Program-made: the position numbers and the translations under genes | Part shown: positions 45,656 through 55,110 of the stretch, piece by piece | How the letters are laid out: every line of letters starts with the position of its first letter | How positions within the stretch are numbered: the stretch's first letter is position 1 | The notes under the pieces: model-generated | Told to the model about the DNA's origin: nothing | What the model saw: only the letters and a program-made list of their open reading frames with translations | Database searches by the model: none | NCBI GenBank assembly: GCA_027488905.1 | Contig: JAIYAT010000017.1 | Span: 62,001 to 126,000, forward strand | DNA length: 64,000 bases | Reading direction: 5' to 3' | Origin: Bacteroidota bacterium | Lineage (GTDB): Bacteria > Bacteroidota > Bacteroidia > UKL13-3

Positions 45656-46930
45656 ATGAAATTAAACTCAATTAAATTTCAAGACTACAAACCTGAGGCT
45701 TCCCGCACTGATAAATACGCCTCTATTATTGTTTTTTTTATGTGGCCCCTTTTAGGAACAATTCTTTCGTTTCGTCACTATAAATTTAAAAACTCAAAAA
45801 ATATAATATGGTTTTTTTGCATTTTTTTAGGCTTAAGTTTCGCATTTTCAGAAGGAAGTGATTCTAGCCGATACCGAAATAATTTGAAATATCTCTATCA
45901 AAAGCAAGATTACTCGTTTACCGAATTTTTAGAGTATGTGTTTGGAGAAGAATCTAATACAATTGATTTTGTTCAGCCTATTATCAATTTTATTATATCA
46001 AGATTTACAGACAATGGATTTATACTTTATGGAGTGTATGGTTTGGTATTTGGCTATTTTTATTCTAGGAATGTTTGGTACCTGATAAACAAAGTCAGAA
46101 ATAAAGTTAAAATTGAGGCTCTTGCTTTTCTAGTCTTGTTCGCAATTTTAGTACCACCATGGAGTATAAATGGTTTTAGGTATTGGACAGCAACTCATGT
46201 TTTTTTTTATGGTCTAATTCAGTATTTTGAAGGCAACAAGAAGGGATTAATTGTAATTGTATGTTCAGTTTTTGTGCATTATACTTACATTTTAGGAGTA
46301 TTTCTATTCGCCATTTTTTTTGTGCTTGGTAATAGACTGAATTTATATTTTTTAGTTTATATTTTAAGTTTATTTCTTTCATTTGTTGATATATCGGCAG
46401 TTAAGTCATTTACTGAAAAATACTCATCTGAAAAAGTACAAAATAGGGCAGGATCTTACCTTACTGAGGAATACTCTGAAGTCTATTTTGGGCAGGAAGA
46501 AACTGTTAATTGGTACATGAAATACCGATACGACTTTATTAAAATATTGGTAGCTGGAAGTTATTTTTGGATTTTTTTTGCGAGGCAAAAACTCATAAGG
46601 CAAAATTTAATGATGCTTAAACTTTTTTGTATTGGATTAATATTCATGTCATTTGCAAACATAAATCAGAGTATACCAGGCATGGTGAGGTTTTTTTATA
46701 TTGGCTTTATGTCGGTAACTGTAATGTTATTTCTTTTCTTTCAATTGTTAAAATTTAAACGAAGGCCAGATTGGTATAAATTTGTTTCAATTCTCTTCGT
46801 ATTTTTGTTTTGTATGGTTGAAATTAGAATTGGTTTTGATAGTTTATCTGTTGCAACAATGTTTGGCAATCCATTTACAGTTGGATGGTTTGATAAGTCA
46901 GTTTCTTTATTTCAATTTTTGTTTCGTTAA
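45656..46930 (+). CDS. EpsG-like membrane protein, probable polysaccharide polymerase
   Basis: The 424-residue protein has about ten TM helices. The segment FAFSEGSDSSRYRNNLKYLY, with its D-S-x-R-Y, is typical of EpsG-family proteins, and another near residue 155 (PPWSINGFRYWTATHVFFYGL) resembles their 'R...A..if' helix. EpsG/Wzy proteins join repeat units on the periplasmic side. It is the only polymerase candidate in the run. Assignment rests on this pattern and position. Confidence 0.78.
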   Translation: MKLNSIKFQDYKPEASRTDKYASIIVFFMWPLLGTILSFRHYKFKNSKNIIWFFCIFLGLSFAFSEGSDSSRYRNNLKYLYQKQDYSFTEFLEYVFGEESNTIDFVQPIINFIISRFTDNGFILYGVYGLVFGYFYSRNVWYLINKVRNKVKIEALAFLVLFAILVPPWSINGFRYWTATHVFFYGLIQYFEGNKKGLIVIVCSVFVHYTYILGVFLFAIFFVLGNRLNLYFLVYILSLFLSFVDISAVKSFTEKYSSEKVQNRAGSYLTEEYSEVYFGQEETVNWYMKYRYDFIKILVAGSYFWIFFARQKLIRQNLMMLKLFCIGLIFMSFANINQSIPGMVRFFYIGFMSVTVMLFLFFQLLKFKRRPDWYKFVSILFVFLFCMVEIRIGFDSLSVATMFGNPFTVGWFDKSVSLFQFLFR

Positions 46931-46935
46931 AGATA

Positions 46936-47340
46936 ATGACAGAAGTTAAAAGGTTAGAATTTTCTAAAATATTAGACCCACGCGGTAACCTCACCTTTAT
47001 CGAATTTCCTCTTCATTTACCATTTGAAATTAAACGAGTTTTCTGGACTTATGATGTGCCTGGTGGTGTGCAAAGAGGAGGACATGCTTACAAAACCCAA
47101 TCAGAGGTAATAATTGCATTAAGCGGTAGTTTTGATGTTGTAATTACGCTCGATTCAGGGAAAGAAGAACGTATATCCTTAAATCGTTCATACTTTGGAT
47201 TGTTTTTGCCACCTTTAACTTGGCGTCACCTAGAAAACTTTTCAACCAACGCCCTAGGTTTACATTTGTCTAGCGTTGCCTATGATGGTAATGATTATAT
47301 TTATGATTTTGAATCTTTAGCACGATTGAAAAATGCATAA
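46936..47340 (+). CDS. FdtA/QdtA-like cupin (sugar 3,4-ketoisomerase family), variant active site
   Basis: The 134-residue cupin has the FdtA/WxcM signature DPRGNLTFIEFP, KRVFWTYDVPGG, RGGHAYK and LSGSFDVVI. FdtA and QdtA isomerise dTDP-4-keto-6-deoxyglucose to the 3-keto sugar. Here the usual HAHK is HAYK (His50, Tyr52), so one of two conserved His is replaced. It overlaps a second cupin gene by 8 bp. It may have a different activity or work with the neighbour. Confidence 0.85.
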   Translation: MTEVKRLEFSKILDPRGNLTFIEFPLHLPFEIKRVFWTYDVPGGVQRGGHAYKTQSEVIIALSGSFDVVITLDSGKEERISLNRSYFGLFLPPLTWRHLENFSTNALGLHLSSVAYDGNDYIYDFESLARLKNA

Positions 47341-47752
47341 GTCAAGCGTATTTGATTGTACCCTATTACAGTTTTCCATTAACCATAGAGCGGTAGGGAA
47401 TATTACTGCCATTAATGAGAATTGTGAGATTCCATTTGCAATTAAAAGAGTCTACTATTTATATGATGTGCCTGGGGGAGAGTCAAGGGGTGGGCATGGA
47501 CATAAAGCCCTACAACAGCTAATTGTTGCTGCCAGTGGTAGTTTTGATGTAATTGTAAATGATGGAAAAGTTAAACGCACCTTTAGCCTATCAAGGCCTA
47601 ATGTTGGACTATTAATGCCTCCCGGTTTATGGCGTGAACTAGATAACTTCTCCAGTGGTTCCATATGCTTAGTATTAGCCTCCTTACCCTATGATGAGGA
47701 AGATTATTTAAGAGACTATCAAACCTATTTAGATTGGAAATTCAAAGCTTAA
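47333..47752 (+). CDS. FdtA/QdtA-like cupin (sugar 3,4-ketoisomerase family), canonical active site
   Basis: A 139-residue cupin related to the preceding one. It keeps both His in RGGHGHK (His55, His57), with YYLYDVPGGESRGG before and ASGSFDVIVNDG after. It is the better candidate for dTDP-4-keto-6-deoxyhexose 3,4-ketoisomerase. With the FdtB-like aminotransferase at 49301 and the acyltransferase at 48804 it would give dTDP-Fuc3NAc or dTDP-Qui3NAc. The rmlA/rmlB genes needed upstream are not in the window. Confidence 0.87.
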   Translation: MHKSSVFDCTLLQFSINHRAVGNITAINENCEIPFAIKRVYYLYDVPGGESRGGHGHKALQQLIVAASGSFDVIVNDGKVKRTFSLSRPNVGLLMPPGLWRELDNFSSGSICLVLASLPYDEEDYLRDYQTYLDWKFKA

Positions 47753-48675
47753 CTTACGAAAAATATAAGGATACCTTTCCTACTTTTTACCACGCTTTTA
47801 ATTCTGCTGAATTTGCCAAGCACAATGAAGCTAAATGTGAGGAGGTGCTGTTTCTTGGCTTTTTTAAAGACAATAAACCCCGTTTGGGTTTAACTGCAGG
47901 CATTAGAAATGGGTGCTTAAGCAGTCCTTTTTCAGCCCCATTTGGTGGCTTTACTTTTTTAAAGGAAGACGTGAAGATTGGCTATTTAGACGATGCACTG
48001 ATTGCTTTAGAGCAGTTTGCAAAGGAAAAAGGCTTAACTAATATTAAAATAGTTTTGCCTCCAGATTGTTACCATCATAGTTTTATTTCAAAGCAAGTAA
48101 ATGCCTTCCAACGCTCATTCTATTTAATTCCTTACATTGATTTGAACTACCAATTTTTTACAAAGGATTTCAATGAAAATTACTTGAATGAAATTTGGTA
48201 TAATGCAAAAAAAAATTATAACCGCGCAATAAAAAGTGCGCTAAGTTTTCAAAAGCAGGGAACCATTAAGGGTAAAAGGCAGGTTTACGATGTTGTGGCA
48301 AGAAACAGAGCAAGTAGAGGCTTTCCTTTGCGGATGACTTGGGAGCAAGTTTGGTCTACAGCTGAAATTATTCCAGCTGATTTTTTTCTTGTTACAAATA
48401 TTAATGAAGAAGAAATAGCGTCGGCCATTGTGTTTCATATAGCTTCCAAAATTGTACAAGTCATTTATTGGGGTGATTTACCCGAGTTTGCAGAACTAAA
48501 AACCATGAATTTTTTGTCCTATTCAGTTTTTGAATATTATAAAAATGAGGGAGTGGAGCTTATAGACATTGGTCCTTCTACAGAAAGTGGAATTCCCAAT
48601 TTCGGTCTTTGCGAATTTAAAGAAAGTATTGGTTGTAAAATTTCTACAAAATTGAGTTTCTTTAAGGCTATTTAG
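47734..48675 (+). CDS. GNAT/FemAB-like acyltransferase
   Basis: The 313-residue protein starts with TTG at 47734, inside the end of the cupin gene (19-bp overlap); no closer ATG fits. The C-terminal half has the FemAB/GNAT layout: YNAKKNYNRAIKSALSF, RNRASRGFPLRMTWEQ, ITNINEEEIASAIVFHI-like strands, YWGDLPEFAELKTMNFLSYSV and DIGPSTESGIPNFGLCEFK. Proteins of this kind beside FdtA genes probably add an acyl or amino-acid group to the sugar. The substrate is unknown. Confidence 0.75.
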   Translation: MEIQSLTYEKYKDTFPTFYHAFNSAEFAKHNEAKCEEVLFLGFFKDNKPRLGLTAGIRNGCLSSPFSAPFGGFTFLKEDVKIGYLDDALIALEQFAKEKGLTNIKIVLPPDCYHHSFISKQVNAFQRSFYLIPYIDLNYQFFTKDFNENYLNEIWYNAKKNYNRAIKSALSFQKQGTIKGKRQVYDVVARNRASRGFPLRMTWEQVWSTAEIIPADFFLVTNINEEEIASAIVFHIASKIVQVIYWGDLPEFAELKTMNFLSYSVFEYYKNEGVELIDIGPSTESGIPNFGLCEFKESIGCKISTKLSFFKAI

Positions 48676-48803
48676 CATAATTTATAAACTACCCCTTTTT
48701 TTAAACTATTTTGCTTAACTTAACTGGTAGTTAACATGTTGAAAAGCAAATTTCACTATAAGACATTTTAGACTTAAGTCAAAATTGTAAATAATAAGTT
48801 AAT

Positions 48804-49304
48804 ATGGAGAATGTTGGTAATGTATTTGGAGATAATGTAAAGATAAACGAAAGCGCTAGCGTTAGTCATACCATTATTGGTTCAAATACTAAAATTGCAA
48901 AGCGTTGTTCTATTTTTGGTCATCCCGATTTTCCTTTAAGAATTGGAGAAGGAAGTTACTTTGGAATGAATAGCATTTGTGAAGGCTTTAATGCCTCTAT
49001 TACAATTGGCAGTTTTGTGAGTTGTGCCCAAAATGTAAATATTATGTCTGGCTCAGGGCCAAATGCTTCAGAAAGAATGCAACGGTTATTTCCAATCAAA
49101 ACCGGAGAAGTTTCAATAGGAAATCACACATGGATTGGAGCAAGTGCAATAATTTTACCTGGAGTTACTTTAGGGAATTTTTGCTTTATTCATGCAAATT
49201 CTGTTGTTAATGCTTCATTCCCAGATTTTTCAGTTATTGGCGGGGTGCCAGCAAAATTAATTAGAGTATTTAGTGATTTAGAAAAAGAAATATTATTAAA
49301 ATGA
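48804..49304 (+). CDS. Hexapeptide-repeat acyltransferase (FdtC-like candidate)
   Basis: The 166-residue protein is made of left-handed beta-helix repeats: [43 protein letters not shown], then [31 protein letters not shown] and the end GGVPAKLIR. Acetyl-CoA is the usual donor. Between the cupins and the aminotransferase it is best placed to N-acetylate the 3-amino sugar. It overlaps the aminotransferase gene by 4 bp and is preceded by a 128-bp gap that could hold a promoter. Confidence 0.85.
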   Translation: MENVGNVFGDNVKINESASVSHTIIGSNTKIAKRCSIFGHPDFPLRIGEGSYFGMNSICEGFNASITIGSFVSCAQNVNIMSGSGPNASERMQRLFPIKTGEVSIGNHTWIGASAIILPGVTLGNFCFIHANSVVNASFPDFSVIGGVPAKLIRVFSDLEKEILLK

Positions 49305-50407
49305 TTAAGTTTTTAGATTTAGAAAAGATAAATGCCTTACATCAAAACGCACTGAAGGTAGCTGCTGAAAGAGTAATAAATTCTGGATGGTATTTAATGG
49401 GTAAGGAGTTAAACGCGTTTGAGGAAAAGTTATGCACCCTTACTAAGGCAAAACATAGCATTGGTGTTGCGAATGGTTTAGATGCTTTGCGTCTTGTTTT
49501 AAGGGCCTATATCGAAATGGGTTTTATGCAAGCAGGAGATGAAGTCATTGTTCCTGCAAACACTTATATCGCAAGTGTTTTGGCTATTACAGATAATTAT
49601 CTGGTGCCAGTTTTGGTTGAACCCAGCCCCGATACTTTTAATTTAGATTTAGACCTTATAGAAAGGCATATTACTGAAAAAACCAAAGCTATCTTATTGG
49701 TTCATTTGTATGGTCGTGTGTGTTGGTCGGAACAATTGGTTGCCTTAAAGGATAAGTATAAACTTAAAATTATTGAAGACAATGCCCAGGCCATTGGTGC
49801 ACAATGGCAAGGAGTTGCCACAGGTAACTTAGGTGATGCAGCTGGTTTTAGCTTTTATCCAGGCAAAAACCTAGGTGCACTAGGTGATGGCGGCGCAGTA
49901 ACCACTAATGATGATAACCTTGCAAGTCTGGTAAGAAGTATTGGTAATTATGGAAGTAAAGTTAAATATCAAAACGAATTTAAAGGACTAAATTCAAGGT
50001 TAGATGAAATTCAGGCTGCGTTTTTAGGAGTTAAAATTGATTACATTAATCAAGAAAACAATAGGAGGAAAGAGATTGCTAATTTGTATCAAAGAAATAT
50101 TTTAAATCCACTGGTTCAGCTTCCAATTATTCCAAATGATCAAAGAGAACATGTTTGGCATTTATATGTTATTAAAACCAAACATAGAGAAAGACTACAA
50201 GCCTATTTAACTGAAAATGGAATTCAAACTTTGATACATTACCCTATTCCTCCACATAAACAATTGGCTTATAAAGAGTATAATCATCTTAGCTTTCCGT
50301 TAACCGAGGCTATTCATGAGGAGGTTTTAAGCCTTCCAATTAGTCCTGTTTTAACTGATGCCGAAGTTGAGTTAGTTATAGAAGTTATGAATAATTTTGG
50401 AGTTTAA
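49301..50407 (+). CDS. DegT/DnrJ aminotransferase, FdtB/QdtB-like
   Basis: The 368-residue PLP enzyme has [44 protein letters not shown] (Asp to the PLP nitrogen) and the Schiff-base lysine in [16 protein letters not shown]. These follow the pattern of FdtB and QdtB, which aminate dTDP-3-keto-6-deoxyhexoses. The gene overlaps the acyltransferase by 4 bp. The whole set 46936-50407 is a compact amino-sugar module. Confidence 0.9.
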   Translation: MIKFLDLEKINALHQNALKVAAERVINSGWYLMGKELNAFEEKLCTLTKAKHSIGVANGLDALRLVLRAYIEMGFMQAGDEVIVPANTYIASVLAITDNYLVPVLVEPSPDTFNLDLDLIERHITEKTKAILLVHLYGRVCWSEQLVALKDKYKLKIIEDNAQAIGAQWQGVATGNLGDAAGFSFYPGKNLGALGDGGAVTTNDDNLASLVRSIGNYGSKVKYQNEFKGLNSRLDEIQAAFLGVKIDYINQENNRRKEIANLYQRNILNPLVQLPIIPNDQREHVWHLYVIKTKHRERLQAYLTENGIQTLIHYPIPPHKQLAYKEYNHLSFPLTEAIHEEVLSLPISPVLTDAEVELVIEVMNNFGV

Positions 50408-50410
50408 ATC

Positions 50411-51277
50411 ATGAGCATCTCGAAGATCTCGGAAAAAAAGGATTGGGATATTGTGGTAGATGCAAATGCCTCTTTTTTCACAATTAAATTTAAGGAATTA
50501 ACACATTATAAAGATTTACTTTATTTGTTAGTTAGAAGAGACTTTGTTTTTATCTATAAACAAACAGTCCTAGGTCCAATTTGGTTGTTTTTGCAACCGA
50601 TGTTAACTACTTTAGTTTTTTTATTTATTTTCGGTCGTGTGGCTGGGATGGGCACAGGTGGTGTTCCTAAGCCTCTGTTCTATCTTACGGGAATTATCTC
50701 GTGGTCATTTTTTTCAGAAAGTTTAACCAAAACAGCAAATGTTTTTTCCATCAATGCACCAATTTTTGGAAAAGTATATTTTCCAAGGATAATTGTTCCT
50801 ATCAGCAATATCATTGGGAGTTTTATACGATTGGTAATTCAACTAGTCTTATTATTCTTGGTTATGATATATTTTAACCAAACAGCTGGTTTTAAAATTG
50901 AATTTGGTTTTGGACAGCTTTTTCTTCCGTTTTTATTTTTATTATTAGGTGTATTTGGATTAGGAATTGGATTATTGTTTTCAGCATTAACTACAAAATA
51001 CAGAGACTTATCTCATTTGTTGTTGTTTGGGGTTCAATTGTTGATGTTTGCCTCTCCAGTAATTTTCCCATTAAGTTCAACACCTAAGTCTTTAATAAAA
51101 ATCATGAGCTATAATCCTCTGTCAGCTATTTTTGAATCTATTCGATTTTATTTATTAGGCACAGGCACAGTTGATAGCTTAAACCTGCTTTATGCGGTCG
51201 TATTTTGTATAACCAGCTTAGTATTAGGCATACTTGTTTTCAATAAGGCTGAAAAAAGTTTTATTGACACGATTTAA
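50411..51277 (+). CDS. wzm: ABC-2 type transporter permease for polysaccharide export (Wzm-like)
   Basis: The 288-residue protein has six TM helices of the ABC-2 family, with LLVRRDFVFIYKQTVLGPIWLFLQPMLTTLVFLFIFGRV typical of O-antigen or capsule exporter permeases (given here in two parts: an amphipathic start and first TM). It lies 33 bp before the ATPase gene. Together they move lipid-linked glycan across the inner membrane. Confidence 0.92.
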   Translation: MSISKISEKKDWDIVVDANASFFTIKFKELTHYKDLLYLLVRRDFVFIYKQTVLGPIWLFLQPMLTTLVFLFIFGRVAGMGTGGVPKPLFYLTGIISWSFFSESLTKTANVFSINAPIFGKVYFPRIIVPISNIIGSFIRLVIQLVLLFLVMIYFNQTAGFKIEFGFGQLFLPFLFLLLGVFGLGIGLLFSALTTKYRDLSHLLLFGVQLLMFASPVIFPLSSTPKSLIKIMSYNPLSAIFESIRFYLLGTGTVDSLNLLYAVVFCITSLVLGILVFNKAEKSFIDTI

Positions 51278-51310
51278 TCAGTATTTTTATAAGAATTTAA
51301 CAGAAATCAA

Positions 51311-52606
51311 TTGGATTCAATATTAGAAGTAAATAATATTTCCAAACTCTACAGATTGGGTGAAATTGGAACAGGAACCTTAGGTAATGATTTTAAAAGA
51401 TGGTTTCAAAAATCAATTTTAAAACAACAAGATCCCTATCTACAGATAGGTAAAGAGAATAATAGGAATAAAATGGAAGAGGGTGATGTATTTTATAGCC
51501 TGAATGACATCTCATTTTCCATTAGTCAGGGAGAATCTCTTGGAATAATTGGACGAAATGGCGCAGGTAAAAGTACCCTTTTAAAAATCCTATCTAGAAT
51601 TACTAGCCCAACAACTGGAAGTTTGAAAATTAAAGGTAGGGTTACAAGTTTGCTGGAAGTTGGAACAGGATTTCATCCAGATTTAACAGGAAGAGAAAAC
51701 ATTTTTTTAAATGGTGCTATCCTTGGAATGAGGAAAAAAGAGATTGCCCGAAAATTAGATAGTATTATTGATTTCAGTGGAATTGGCAGTTTTATAGATA
51801 CTCCTGTAAGGCGGTATAGCAGCGGAATGTATGTTCGTTTAGCATTTTCAGTTGCAGCGCACCTCGAAAGTGAAATCTTGATTTTAGATGAAGTTCTATC
51901 AGTAGGAGATTTTGAATTTCAAAAAAAATGCACTGAAAAAATGAATGAGCTAAAAAATGCAGAAGGTAAAACCATAATTTTAGTCAGTCATAATATAGAT
52001 GCAATACGTAGTTTCTGCAAGAAATCTTTGTTCCTTGAGAATGGTCGTTTGAAAATGTTTGACGAGACAAATTTAGTCGCCGATGCATACATGCGCGGGA
52101 ATCATGAGGGGTTTGAATATAAAACCAATTTGGTTGAAATTAAATTTGAATCAAAAGGTTTTGATATTATCAACTTTGGAATAAGAAATGGAGAATGTCC
52201 TCCTTTTGATAAGCCAATTTCAAGAGATAAAAGCATTCGTTTTGAATTTGTTTACAACAAAAAAACTGTTGCTGAAAACAATTTTGTGGTATTCAAATAT
52301 AAGGATATAGAAGGTAATTACATTTGCACGATGGACTCATATAACCAATTGCAAATAGATAAGCAAGGAGAAGGGCGCATAGTAATGAAAACGCATCCAT
52401 TTTTCTTTAATACTGGTAAATATAGGGTGGATTTGTTTATTCATGGGATTTTTGAGGATGGTGTAAGGCCAATCTTTGAACAAAGAGATATTTTAAACTT
52501 TGAAGTGGTTGCCTCTACCATGTTGTTTTCCGAGAATTTAGGTGTAGATGAAGGTTATTTACACCCCGTGGCAAATTGGAGAATCGAAGAAATTAACCAA
52601 ATTTAA
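51311..52606 (+). CDS. wzt: ABC transporter ATPase with C-terminal glycan-binding domain (Wzt-like)
   Basis: The 431-residue protein starts with TTG at 51311 (DSILEVNNISKLYRLG). The ATPase has Walker A IGRNGAGKSTLL, Q-loop region GRVTSLLEVGTGFHPDLTGREN, signature YSSGMYVRLAF, Walker B LILDEVLSVGD and switch VSHN. After residue 270 comes a beta-rich Wzt-C-like domain (VVFKYKDIEGNYICTMD...) which in O9a-type systems recognises the polymer end. This suggests a full polymer is exported. Confidence 0.93.
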   Translation: MDSILEVNNISKLYRLGEIGTGTLGNDFKRWFQKSILKQQDPYLQIGKENNRNKMEEGDVFYSLNDISFSISQGESLGIIGRNGAGKSTLLKILSRITSPTTGSLKIKGRVTSLLEVGTGFHPDLTGRENIFLNGAILGMRKKEIARKLDSIIDFSGIGSFIDTPVRRYSSGMYVRLAFSVAAHLESEILILDEVLSVGDFEFQKKCTEKMNELKNAEGKTIILVSHNIDAIRSFCKKSLFLENGRLKMFDETNLVADAYMRGNHEGFEYKTNLVEIKFESKGFDIINFGIRNGECPPFDKPISRDKSIRFEFVYNKKTVAENNFVVFKYKDIEGNYICTMDSYNQLQIDKQGEGRIVMKTHPFFFNTGKYRVDLFIHGIFEDGVRPIFEQRDILNFEVVASTMLFSENLGVDEGYLHPVANWRIEEINQI

Positions 52607-52656
52607 AAGAAGTATATTTATTTTTTAGCTTATGTTTTTTTTGAACAAGAAGAATT

Positions 52657-54075
52657 ATGAATACCATTTTCAAAGTTGAGAATTTAGTAATAGGTGCTGG
52701 TCCAACCGGTTTAGGTTCTGCACATAGGTTTCATGAGTTAAATGTGTCTGATTGGCTTTTAATTGAAGGTGAACAATTTGCTGGAGGTTTAGCAAGCTCC
52801 TTTAAAGACGAAAAGGGTTTCTTTTGGGATATTGGAGGCCATGTTCAATTTTCCCATTATGACTATTTTGATACAGCAATGGTTAAATTCCTTGGAAAGG
52901 ATGGATGGCTAAAACATCAGAGAGAGTCATGGGTTTGGATGAGAAATAGGTTTATTCCATATCCGCTACAAAATAACATTCACCGTTTGCCTAAAGATGA
53001 TTTATTGGAGTGTCTGAATGGAATGGTTGAAATCGCAAGTAAACATCTTAATTACAATAATTTTGAAGAATGGATTCGGGCCTATTTTGGTGATGGCCTA
53101 GCCAAAGTTTTTATGGTACCCTATAACTTTAAGGTATGGGCTTATTCTCCTTCAAAAATGAATGCCAAATGGGTAGGTGAGCGTGTTTCAGTGATAAATT
53201 TAAAAAATGTACTTAAGAATCTGGTAAACGATACAGATGAAATATCTTGGGGCCCTAACAGCACCTTTCAATTCCCAAAAGAGGGTGGTACTGGCGCCAT
53301 TTGGAAAGCTTGTGCCTCATTTCTTCCCCAAGAAAAAATTCATTATGGTTCAAAAATCATTAAAATAGATATAGAAAATAAAATAGTTTATACAGATAAT
53401 AATAACGCATTTCATTATAGCAATCTAATCTCTACTATTCCTCTCACAGAATTGGTAGGGCTTTCAGGCCAGAAACAGTTCGATGAAATTGTTGAAAGTA
53501 GTTTACTATATTCTAGTTCAAATATTATTGGATTGGGCATCAAAGGAAAGCCAAATGATTTGCTTAAATCTAAATGTTGGATGTATTTCCCAGAAGATAA
53601 TTGTCCGTTTTATAGAGTGACTGTTTTTAGCAATTATTCTCCAAATAATGTTCCAAATGCAGATGAATTTTGGTCTTTAATGTGCGAAGTTTCTGAGTCA
53701 GCAGATAAGCCAGTTAACCATAACACGCTTGTAGAAGAAGTGATTCAAGGTTGCCTAAATACTAAATTAATCGAAAACAAGGATGATATTGTTTCTGTTT
53801 GGGATTATCATGCAAAGTATGGATACCCAACACCAGGATTAAATAGAGATAAAACTTTAGAAGAAATTATTCCATTTTTCGAAGCCGCTTCTATATTTTC
53901 TAGAGGCAGATTTGGAATGTGGAAATATGAAGTAAGTAATCAAGACCATTCATTTATGCAAGGTGTTGAAATTGCTGAAAGATTGGTAAATGGATGTGAA
54001 GAAATAACAGCCTTTGATCCAAATTATGCAAATTCAAAAAAGCATACATGGCCATTTGAAAAATGGAATAGATAG
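52657..54075 (+). CDS. FAD-dependent amine-oxidase/UDP-galactopyranose-mutase-like protein
   Basis: The 472-residue protein has the FAD-binding NLVIGAGPTGLGSAHRF at residues 9-25, LIEGEQFAGGLASSF, WDIGGHVQFSHY and, near the end, FGMWKYEVSNQDHSFMQGVEIAERL, which closes the FAD site. This family (protoporphyrinogen oxidase-like NAD(P)-binding) is frequent in glycan loci and distantly related to UDP-galactopyranose mutase. The substrate is probably a nucleotide sugar or a lipid-linked intermediate. The next glycosyltransferase gene begins 10 bp later. Confidence 0.8.
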   Translation: MNTIFKVENLVIGAGPTGLGSAHRFHELNVSDWLLIEGEQFAGGLASSFKDEKGFFWDIGGHVQFSHYDYFDTAMVKFLGKDGWLKHQRESWVWMRNRFIPYPLQNNIHRLPKDDLLECLNGMVEIASKHLNYNNFEEWIRAYFGDGLAKVFMVPYNFKVWAYSPSKMNAKWVGERVSVINLKNVLKNLVNDTDEISWGPNSTFQFPKEGGTGAIWKACASFLPQEKIHYGSKIIKIDIENKIVYTDNNNAFHYSNLISTIPLTELVGLSGQKQFDEIVESSLLYSSSNIIGLGIKGKPNDLLKSKCWMYFPEDNCPFYRVTVFSNYSPNNVPNADEFWSLMCEVSESADKPVNHNTLVEEVIQGCLNTKLIENKDDIVSVWDYHAKYGYPTPGLNRDKTLEEIIPFFEAASIFSRGRFGMWKYEVSNQDHSFMQGVEIAERLVNGCEEITAFDPNYANSKKHTWPFEKWNR

Positions 54076-54085
54076 TTTTCAAAGT

Positions 54086-55042
54086 ATGTTTTTCAAAAAA
54101 GATAAAATTAGTACGGCTCCTTTAATTGAAAAAGTACCTGAAGGAGTAAAAAGGCCTAAATGGTCTGTAATGATTCCTACATATAATTGCGCAGGATTTT
54201 TGAGGAAAACACTTGAGTCTGTTTTGAGCCAAGATTTGGGAGAGGAATTAATGCAAATTGAGGTTGTAGATGATTGCTCAACTTTAGATAATCCCGAAGC
54301 AGTTGTAAATGAAATTGGAAAAGGAAGAGTCAGATTTTATAGAAAACCTAAAAACGCAGGCGCCATTGCAAATTTCAATACTTGTATTGAAAGAAGTAGA
54401 GGTGAATTAGTGCATATTCTCCATGGCGATGATTGGGTTTTACCTGGATATTATAAAACTATCGAACAATGTGCAGCCAATTTTCCGTATGCTTCTTTAT
54501 TTTCATCTCGCGTTTTTTATACTGATGAATCAGGAGTAATTTTCAAAGAACTTCCCCGTGTTTTAGAGTTTGAAAAAGAACCCTCGAAAAATATTAGCCA
54601 ATTTTTGGAGTTAAATCCCTTGTTATTTCCAGGCGTCACAGTTAGAAGGGTTGCATACGAAAACTTAGGGGGGTTTAGATTAGAGTTAGTGCATACAGCC
54701 GATTGGGAAATGTGGATTAGGATCATAAATGAAAATGGTGGACTCATATTACCAGAGATTTTGGCCTGTTATAGGATGTTTGAAGGTAATGATACTTCCA
54801 AACTTGCAAAATCAGCAGAGAATTTGAATGATTATTTGAGATTAAGTAAATATTTTTCGCTTTATAATTCTTTCGAGCCTAAAAAATTCTTAGAAATGGT
54901 TAATGAATTAGCGAAAAAACAATTGTCTTTATTCAATAGAACTGGTGATAAGGATGCTGTTAAAAAAAATTGGGAATTCATATTCAAAAACAGCAGTTTA
55001 AAAGAGAAGATTTCAATGATGCTGGGTGCTAAACCATTTTAG
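54086..55042 (+). CDS. GT2 family glycosyltransferase
   Basis: I start this at the ATG at 54086 (MFFKKDKIST, 318 aa), since a frame opening at 54014 would run inside the preceding gene. The GT-A domain has WSVMIPTYNCAGFLRKTLESVLSQ, VVDDCSTLDN, HGDDWVLPGYY (DxD-like) and ADWEMWIRI. It transfers a sugar onto the growing repeat unit in the cytoplasm. Donor and acceptor unknown. Confidence 0.9.
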   Translation: MFFKKDKISTAPLIEKVPEGVKRPKWSVMIPTYNCAGFLRKTLESVLSQDLGEELMQIEVVDDCSTLDNPEAVVNEIGKGRVRFYRKPKNAGAIANFNTCIERSRGELVHILHGDDWVLPGYYKTIEQCAANFPYASLFSSRVFYTDESGVIFKELPRVLEFEKEPSKNISQFLELNPLLFPGVTVRRVAYENLGGFRLELVHTADWEMWIRIINENGGLILPEILACYRMFEGNDTSKLAKSAENLNDYLRLSKYFSLYNSFEPKKFLEMVNELAKKQLSLFNRTGDKDAVKKNWEFIFKNSSLKEKISMMLGAKPF

Positions 55043-55110
55043 ATGTTTATTACACTAGTTTATTTTGTTTCGGTTTGATCCAAATTTTATAGAATTGTTT
55101 CATTTTAAGT

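Noticed and set aside
54014-54085. Longer glycosyltransferase start at TTG 54014
   Set aside because: It would lie inside the end of the FAD-protein gene; the ATG at 54086 gives a normal GT2 N-terminus.
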